A stretch of 60,000 nt of DNA, from assembly GCA_905221605.1 (NCBI GenBank), contig CAJNDS010002068.1, forward strand, positions 151,001-211,000, given 5' to 3'. Source of the DNA: Symbiodinium natans. Its lineage: Eukaryota > Sar > Dinophyceae > Suessiales > Symbiodiniaceae. Made by a program: the position numbers and the translations under genes. How positions within the stretch are numbered: position 1 is the first letter of the stretch; the number at the start of each line of letters is the position of its first letter. Shown here piece by piece: positions 1 to 8,900 of this stretch. Under the pieces are notes generated by a model. It saw nothing but the letters and a program-made list of their open reading frames with translations. It had not been told where the DNA came from and searched no databases.

Positions 1-1
1 C

Positions 2-172
2 CTTGAGGGCCCGTCTCAGGAGGACATCGAGGCGGCGAAGACGGTGGTGAAGGGTGCCAGAAAGACGGGCGCACGCCTTCGGAGAAGAGTCGCTTCCCGA
101 AGCTGGGATTTTCGCGGGCAAGGACTTGCCTTTCTTCCCCGATGCCACGACAGGGCAGCCGGCAGGTTCATG
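2..172 (+). CDS. Possible 3'-terminal coding segment, frame-broken
   Basis: The first ~57 nt read in frame 2 (start LEGPSQEDIEAAKTVV) with GC-rich third positions. A second frame covering about 62-172 reads like protein (AHAFGEESLPEAGIFAGKD) and ends at a TGA at 170-172. Joining them needs a one-base shift near 58-62; no intron fits between them. It may be the end of a gene entering from the left with an indel, or a decayed copy. The family is not recognised. Confidence 0.22.
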
Positions 173-551
173 ACCAGAGACAGTACTGAGGCTTTGGGCA
201 TGACGCGCGCGGAATTTGTGGATGCAGGTTGAGGGTAAGCTTCTATCTGCGTTGCAGTCACGCGTGCCTTAGTTTAAATGTTGAGGTGGGATGAGGCGGG
301 CACCATACAGCTTTTTCAGTGCTGGCTCACGGGTGTCTGCACTCCTGCCTACCCTCACGTTTCCTGCTCCACTTGTGCAGGAATTTTTGTGGGCACACTC
401 ATCCGGAGCAACCTCCAAGGTTTCCCGGGTTTATTGGGCCTGTAGGGGGGGAGGGGGGCCTTATTTCCCCGAGAGTTAATTATTTCACCTTAATTAGACG
501 CAATAGCATTACGTCAGATCTCGACCTTGATGCAATGGAAACAGGAAACAG

Positions 552-629
552 GTGTGGGTCCACCGCAAGGGCAAGCCGCTTGCAAAGCACAAGTTCGTAC
601 TTCAGATTGGGCCAGATGCGACACGTCTG
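552..629 (+). CDS. Candidate internal exon, unknown protein
   Basis: A 26-codon open segment begins directly after CAG (AG|GTG) and ends before GTGCTG; both ends are in phase 0. It encodes a basic stretch beginning VWVHRKGKPLAKHKF and ending near GPDATRL, with a GC-rich third position. A telomere-like block starts about 19 nt after the donor, the arrangement seen at many exons here. It is on the plus strand, like the exon at 997-1180, so the two could belong to one gene convergent with kinesin gene 1. No domain recognised. Confidence 0.4.
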
Positions 630-905
630 GTGCTGGCAACCCTGAACCCTAAACCCTAAACCCGCTGGGCCCCCGGGCTTTGTTCGGACCTGGGTGACTC
701 AGCCGACAACGTGCCTGGGCACATGGGCAGCTCATGAAATGATGTCCCCCTTTAGAGTGTATACAAGGGCCCTCGGAATAGTTACCCATAGTCTCTTCCC
801 TAATGGTCCCTTATAAGGATACTATAAACCCCCCCCCCCTCGACAACGCGACCCACGGCTGCTCTAGTCCTTTTGCCGGAGCTGTGTGCTACTGCTGCGC
901 AGCTC

Positions 906-968
906 CCTAAACCCTAAACCCTAAACCCTAACCCTAAACCCTGAACCCTAAACCCTACACACTAAACC
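906..968 (+). repeat. Telomere-like array (CCCTAAA)n
   Basis: About eight CCCTAAA units with single-base variants. It ends ~28 nt upstream of the candidate exon at 997. Confidence 0.9.
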
Positions 969-996
969 CAGTGAGCACCAGGCTGTGCCGCGACAG

Positions 997-1180
997 GCCG
1001 GTGGACAGAGTGGATATATCCTGAGCACCGACGCGAAGCTGCGAAACATGCGTTTTTTGGGGGAGCCTCGTGCTCTGAAATATTCTTCCGAATGGAGAAT
1101 TCTGCCATCATCCTGTAACTCAGATGTGCCTGGGCTGACTAAGGTTTGGGCATTTGCCGCGGCCTTCCGCACTCGAACCC
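997..1180 (+). CDS. Candidate internal exon of 61 codons, unknown protein
   Basis: The open frame starts after GACAG (AG|GCC) and runs 61 codons plus one base to a consensus donor GTAAGC at 1181. It reads AGGQSGYILSTDAKLR, later WRILPSS and KVWAFAAAF. Telomere-like repeats flank it on both sides (ending at 968; resuming ~17 nt after the donor). The GQSGYI-type segment is reminiscent of polymerase regions of some retroelements, but too little is present to assign it. Plus strand. Confidence 0.42.
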
Positions 1181-2965
1181 GTAAGCCCGGAACACGAAAC
1201 CCTAAACCCACCCTCCCCCTTCCCCACAAGCCCACTGAGCTGCTCCCGAGTTCTGCACGCGCTCAATGCATTTTGGCAACGGGACGCGGATAAACGACTC
1301 CTCTGCAAGTGCAAGGGGCCAACGTGGAGCAGAGCAGGACCAGGGTGAAACAAGAAGTGGGGGTTGCTCCGCAATGGCAGGCCTTGTTGTTGTTGAGGGG
1401 GGCTTTCAAAAATGGCACCGAAAGAGGGGACCCCAACAAGTTGCCAGGAAATCGCGTAGGCACAAACAACTCACCCTAGATCCTTGACGGGGGAAAGTAC
1501 TTCGGGCAAAACCGCCCTGGGCTTGAACAGGTTTGCACTTCCGGCTTCTCAAGACTTCCATTATGAAGCCAATAACTCAAATGGGCCCCTCCAAAAATAA
1601 ACCCTCTAGACTCCCTTCTGAGCCTTCACGTCATCGGTTGAACATGTGGAGCTTGTCCGTGCCCGTGCACGCCTTGGTCATGTGAGGCTTCTCTGGGGCG
1701 GGCCAGGACGCCGGGGAAAGGTGGCCGGGGACCGGCGAGGGTGCCGGAAGGTCCTTTCTTTCGCAGGCGCTATTGGTGCCCTATGACAACATCATGCGGC
1801 TTGGAAAGTGGCTTTGAAGCAGCTGCTGGTATCGTGAAACTCTTCTGGGAGAGGCTACGGGTATCTTTGCAAAACCAGATAAGTTTCCGGCGGCAGCGGC
1901 AGAGACTTGGTGCCCACATTCTGATTCTGCTGCGCCAGCCTTAGCATGTGGTCAGAGACAGGGCAGCGGCGATCCTAGATGTAGCAAGAAGCCGGGCTTA
2001 ACCGCCCGCGGCACTAGCAGTCAAATGCAGTCACCAGGCGGACATAGTTAGTACAGGGTTTTGGGGTTACTATAGTAATCTTATAGACGGACCATAAGGG
2101 AACACCCTTAGTAATTCTTCCGACCCCAGGATAAAAGGATGCAGCGGCATAGGCGGTCGAACCACTCCTGGGCAGCCAGCTCACGACGGGCAGCCGCAAG
2201 CTCGCGTTGCAACTGACTCACCTGAAAGGTAAAGGCTCCAATGTGGTTCCTTTTTGGGTCAGGTGTAGGGGATTCTAGTATACTACCCCCAAAAAGGTAC
2301 TACATGGGAGCCTTTGGGTAGATTGAAAAAGCACATGTAAACCCTCTCAGCCCCAGGGCCCAAACTACAGTAAAGTAACTTTCCCAATATACTGCGCACT
2401 CTTGCTTTGGCCTTGCTTTTTGTAAGGCTGGGCAAGCTGCCAACGGCAGGAGCTCTTCTGCGGTGTAAACGAAGTTCACTTGGGCAAAGTTGCTCACCTG
2501 CCATGTCAGGTGCTTGCGCTGGAAGCCCCAAGCAAGCATTGGGGTTTGGGAATGGCGCCGGGACCCTCGAGGAACGTATCCCCTCCGTGCATCTGTGTTC
2601 CGTGTAAGGCCAGGAGCCTTAACGCCCGTCCGGTGTCGGACTATTGGCTCACCAATACTTTCGAACGGCTATCATGCTACGACTTTTCTTCTGTTGCATT
2701 TCAATATACTTCCATCAATTTTGCCTGCTCTTCAAACCACTTCGGTACCATTGTTTGTTCTTATGATCACGTGCAGATATTCCTACTGCGTATATATATC
2801 TATATATATGTATAAAAAGATGTATACATATATAAGCAAAACTTTAGCAAATGCATAAACCAAAAACAAGAGTGAATATATATATATATATATACACATG
2901 TCTATGCAACGATGTCTGGATCCCCCTCCGCCCCCCCCCCCCCCCCCCCCTGGCCCAGGCTCCAC

Positions 2966-5900
2966 CTTCTGCGCTCTGGAAGCGAAGCGAAGTGAACAAA
3001 TAGTCTCGTCCAGGTACTGCGCCTGATGAGGAACGTATTAAGGCATTTCTCTAAACTATGGTCCCTTCAAACGAGTGGCCCTCTGCCCCCCTGGTTCTTA
3101 GCAGGGAATGAGGGAATTGGGGCCGGATGGAATGACAGCACCTCTTACCCGATAAGCCCTACTTCAGAGAGTTTGGGGTTTCGGGTTCTACTCTTTAATT
3201 AAGAACCCACCCCACCCCCCCCCCCCCCCCAAAAAAAAAAAAAAAAAACCTTACAATAATTTTGCAGGGTGTTCCTAAGCAAACAGCAGGGTTTAGGGTT
3301 TAAGAGGCCCCGAGCGTGTTTGAGCATCCTATATACATATATATATATATATAGGGCCCTATATATATATATATATATATATACCCTGTAAGGGATTTTG
3401 TAGGGTGCTATACACACCCTTCAAGGGATTAGCCCTCCCCCGCCCCCCCGGCCCCCCTGAACAGTCGAGGCTGGATTTTGCTCTGTTTAGACGGCCCCGG
3501 GGGTTTGTATGATTTAAATTGGGAGGAGTTTAGATAAGTTTACAAGGGGCAGCGATGCTCGGCAATACGTGGCATTTTCTTACGGCGCCCGGACGGTTTG
3601 ACTTTAAACAGGGACTCCCAAACAGTCAGGATGTCCTGAATGGCACGGCCAAATTTACTTTATGGAGGAGGCCCCTGCTTAACAGGGTCCAACATTGTAG
3701 GGTGCCTCATTATATTCCCTCATTCCCTACGAAGAACCAGCCAGTCAGTCAACCTCAAGGCCCTGGCACAGGCCGACGCAGCAACCATGAGAGTGGTGCG
3801 GGAGTTGCCACCCAGCGCCTGAGCTTCAGGGTTTCGGGGTCTAGGGTCGAGGGTTTAGGGTTTATAGAATTGGGTTTAGGGTATCCACCAGCTCTTGCAA
3901 GACCAAGACTAGCTCGGTGATTGGAGAACGCCTGATTGCTAAACCCCAAGCTGTGAGACCAAACTTTAACAACTCAAGCTGATGGGCTCCTTGAAACAGA
4001 CGATTCCGAGGGGTTTCACCTCAAGCCTACGCCTTCACTTCATGCAGGGGTTCACGAAAATACGGGGACCCTTAATATAGACCCCCAAATAGTAGGATTC
4101 CCTTATGATCAGGGCCCTAATAACGTACCCCTATTTTGGGAAATGCCCATGTCCCCACAGGCTCAGTTGCCTCTTCCAGCACCCGCGTCAACGTGGAGTC
4201 ACGGTACCTGGTACGCTATCCGCAAGCAACAAGGAGTGGACTCCTTCGGGTTTACGGGTGCCCTTAGGATCCGTGGCCAAAAGGTTGATGCACACAGATA
4301 TCCTACAGAGACATACCTCTGGCAACCAGGCTCAACCAGGACGGGCTATTCTACCCTAGAACACCCTTGAGAAAGGCTTGATTCTGGGGATTAGAGGGCC
4401 GAATAGCCCTAAACCCTAAACCCTAAACCCTAAACCCCTAAACCCCTAAACCCCTAAACCCCTAAACCCCTAAACCCCTAAACCCCTAAACCCCTAAACC
4501 CCTAAACCCCTAAACCCGAAGCGATTATAGGGCCTAACTCGCCCATCCTGGAAGGTTAGAGAGCTTAATTAGTGGGGGGCTAGGTGTTCCACTACCCTCA
4601 AGTCAGCCGGAGGTGCGGGACATGCCCCCGCCGCTCCACCAAAGCGTCGATGACCTGCCGTTTCGTTTAGGGTTTAGGGTTTAGGGTTTAGGGTTTAGGG
4701 TTTAGGGTTTAGGGTTTAGGGTTTAGGGTTTAGGGTTTAGGGTTTAGGGTTTAGGGTTTAGGGTTTAGGGTTTAATTAGGGTTTAGGGTTTAGGGTTTCG
4801 GGTTTCGGGTTTAGGGTCCTGCCCATGACCCTTAAGCCCAAAATCCATAAAGAGGCCTCTCTGATACTGAGAACAATAGTCATAACCAGCACTGCCCTAA
4901 ACCCTAAACCCTAAACCCCTAAACCCTAAGCCCTCGCATTCGCCTTCCCGAGCGCGGTCAGCGAAGAGTTGATCTTCTTGGCCTCCTCGAGGGTCTCTCC
5001 GACACAGTGGCTCCGGCCTTGAGTCGGTGTTCTACTGGCTGTTCTTGTAAAACCCTAAACCCTAAACCCTAAGATTCACTGTCGTGGGAGGCTTTCGTCC
5101 TTCAGCGGTGGGACATTTACTTGCCCAATCTTCCCTCCTTCTCCTTAGCACAGCTTCCTCCCTCCACTGTTCATCCTCATGGCGACCACCATCACGACCC
5201 CCGTCTGGTTGATTTAGGGTTTAGGGTCTAGGGTTCAGGGTTGAGGGTTTAGGGTTCGGGTTTAGGGTCCCAATTCAAAGGGTCGTTCATATGATGGTGA
5301 CTCCTTGTCAAGGGGACCCAGAGAGGGACCACAAATGAGACAACTGCCCAGCTGTCTATACGAGCCCGCGTGGTTGCATAGCCCAATCACCTTGTAGATG
5401 TCCCAACCCCAGGGCACAGAAGAGCTCAACATGTCAAGAAGATAGCCCAGAACCGAACTCCCGAGGGCACACAAGGCCCAAAACATGCGACAATGATAGG
5501 GAAAACTCTCTACCTCTTGGGGATAGCATCTTGAGACTAGGATGGAACAATGGAAAAACGTGGGGTCTTCCCGCAGGGCACAGCGATAAAGCAGGGCACA
5601 GCGATAAAACAGCACCGCTGCCATGAATCCACCCGTGAACGTTTGTTTGAATCTACCTCTCGGTGATAGCCACGCGCGGCTAGCTTGAGACGCTGACAAA
5701 TGCCTGCCATTTGAAACGTAACCTCAAGAAATGGGCTTTGGATGTGGGGTCTGTATTGTTGTCGGAACGATACCCGAACGATACCGCGAACGATACCTCG
5801 GACCTGTCTTGGCAAGGCAAAGGCCAGCATGTACTCGAACCTGTGAGTGCGTGGATCTGAGTAGGGGTATGTCGCGGTGTCCCCCCCCCCCTTTGTTGCA

Positions 5901-8900
5901 TACATTCGACGTTCCCTGTTGTGCCATAAAGCCTATGTCGCAAAAAGACGCCCAGGGCCTGGTAAATACCCTGGACTTCTGACTTACTACCCTGAACCCT
6001 GATTGCACCAGCGATGACGCCCTAGCAGCCCTAGCATTCGCGCTTCAAACTGCAGAGTTGACCAACACACCAGCAGACATGCACATACGTACATATCTTC
6101 ATATGTACATATCGGCACCCTTATCGCAGGCGCCCCTTGGCGTTTCGATGCGTTTCGTGTCTCGAATACAGCATATGAAACGGTCACATATTCACATGCT
6201 CATTGCAAGCGTGCCCTCGCGTTTCGTGTTCCAAAAGCAGCTTACAGAACTGTAGCCTGGTAAGCATCAACGATGCTCCTCCTCCCCCTCCTCCTCCTAC
6301 TACCACGACGACGACGACAACGACGACTACTAACTCGGCTCCCGGCAAACGCGCTCCGAGCCGGCCAAGTCCACGAGGGACAGCTTGCCCGAGCGCTGGC
6401 ACAGGCTTTGTGCATCAGGGGCTTCAGGGCTGAAAGTTTAGGATTGTCTACGGCTCAAGACTCTACTGGACTGTCCTGGGGAGTTCTTCTCTCTCCGATG
6501 GAGCAGTTGGAGTGGACAAGACTCGCAAGATTTGAGAGTGTCCAGGTTACCTGGTTGCCCCGGCTCCTTTCCTTGATTGATCCAAGTGCCACTAATCCGA
6601 GCTTCCGACTAGCGAAAACCCTGTTGGCTCCTTATAGCAATACGTGCTTGGGAGGCCCGTAACCTGCCTGGAAATTGCGCGGTTCCAGTTGTTGGTATGA
6701 GCCGGTATCCCTGAACCTGAAAGCCCTAAGCCCTAAGCGCAAAACGCCCTAAGCCCTAAACTCCAAAGCCCCGCAGCTTTGGGTCCTCAAAGCGTGGAAG
6801 GAAATGGGGCTTAAGTGAACAGTACCTTCAGAACCCAAAACCTGCTTGTTTTTGTAGGTTATTATTATAAAACGGATTCTTGGGAACCTACAAACATGTA
6901 GGCTTGGGTTTGGGTTCTTGAGGAAATACATTACGAAGGGGCACCACAAACCTTCTGCGCGTCTTGGAAAAGAGGTGTAACGTTACGATCAGATCATTCC
7001 TAATGAACCCTAATTCCGGTTCACACCTCCCGCACATTGCTTCCCGAGGCAGATCGGCGGGACACCTGCTCATGCCGAGCTCAAGCGGGTCGATGGTGGT
7101 GGAAGTACTGCAGATGTGGAACCGCATGTTTGTTACCTTGATCAGGGTAAGGCCGCAGCGTACAGTGTGAAGATGGCATGCGACCTGGGCCCAAGTGTCA
7201 CAAACTTACAAACCCTTCGAACAGAGCCTTCTGCAGCTCTTGAAACAAGCAGCGCATCATCCAAGCTTGCCCGTGCAGCCCGTGTCTTGCTGAGCTCGGG
7301 ACCGTGAAGAGTACAGATTCCGTCGCGTCGCAGCCTGGGGAGATTGAGCTGCAATTTGCAGCATCAACTCGGTGGTTGAGTGATTGCGGGGCGCTTCAGG
7401 AGTTGGGCTGCATGGAAAGGGCCACCGCCCGTCGCAAATTGCGTTCATGGTGAGCTCAAGCGTGGTCTGCTGACGGTCAGCTCAGCTCGGCACAACGGAT
7501 CGCCAAGCATTGCCAGCATTCAGCGCTTTGAAAACATCCTTGGTGCTTTTGATCTCGTCCTCGGACAACAGTGTTGCCACATGCTGCAAAACAAACCCTA
7601 AACCCCAAACCATAAACCCTAAACCCTACATTCGATGGAGGCTGCCCTTTTCTCCCGCTTTCTACTGTCTTGTTCAGTAGCACTGGGGAGCGAGGAAAAG
7701 GCCAGGATCCTGGGTTTCAATCTGAAACCTGCAGGAAGCCTCTACTATACAGGAAAGTTCCCCAACCCCAAGAAAACCCCCTCAAGAGAGGCAGAGATAG
7801 CAAGAGGAAGACTAAACCCTAAACCCTAAACCCTAAACCCTAAACCCTAAACCCTAAACCCTAAACCCTAAACCCTAAACCCTTCAGAAGGCACCCGTCA
7901 ATCTGGTCCTGTGTCAAGCCGTCTACGATCAAGCCCCTCTGGGGTATCTCCTTGATGCGCAGACCTCAAGGGTTTAGGGTTTAGGGTTTAGGGTTTTGGG
8001 TTTAGGTTCTAGGATATTATTTTGGATTCAGGGAGATGCATCCTACTTTCCGTCTGAAGCAAGGAAGGACTCTGGCTGAATCAAGGCTGCATCCATGGAA
8101 GGCGTCTTATACCTATTAGCAGAAACAAAGTAACAGAACTCATGCAACAGAACGCAACAATCTCGCAGAGCTGAAGCGGATCGACGAGCTGCACACTAAG
8201 GTAAGAAAAGCTGGTTATTGCGTGCGCTTATTTTATCCATTATAAATATAAATATATATATATGTATATGTATATATATATATACATTTCTTGCATAATC
8301 TTGCAAAGCCAAAGAAATTCGAAAACATTGCCGGTGCTCGTCTCACGTCTCACGACAGACATGAGGCGACCGCTCTGATTCGAGGGATGGAGTAAGTCTC
8401 GCATCCGCTCACGATAAATCCTTGGCACAGGACTCTGACATCTCTGGTTTACACCCTACACCCTACACCCATCTCAGCCACGGCAGGTCATCCAAGCAAA
8501 TAGGCTTAGGCGTGCTTCGGTATACTCTACTCTACTCAGCAAGCCCACGCCCAATAACCAGAACCGCACACTTCCAACAACATTATCTAGGATGGCCCTC
8601 AAAACCCTCTGAAAAATATTCTTGAATATGATCCTCTTACTTATACACAAAAAGGAAAACACAAAATGTCTCAAGTGCCACCTAGATTATTCATGTCAGC
8701 CTCAACCCTAAAAAGTGGCTTTTCCTGGTTCTTAGTGGGGGATGAAGGAATGAGGGCCCTATAAACATACCCTTTAATAAGGGATTCTATAGGGTCCTCA
8801 TTCCCTCACAAATCCTGAACCTGGGCTGCTGGCTCCAGGAAGGTGCAGCAGATGGAGATCTGCTCCAACTCCTTGGGTTCAAGGTGTTTGAATTAGGGCT

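Noticed and set aside
4667-4817. Chromosome end (true telomere)
   Set aside because: The arrays are short, lie in both orientations and are surrounded by gene exons on both sides; they are interstitial.
8143-8199. Plus-strand exon-like segment ERNNLAELKRIDELHTK with GTAAG donor
   Set aside because: Antisense to, and inside, kinesin gene 1 between motif-supported minus exons; no partner exon found.
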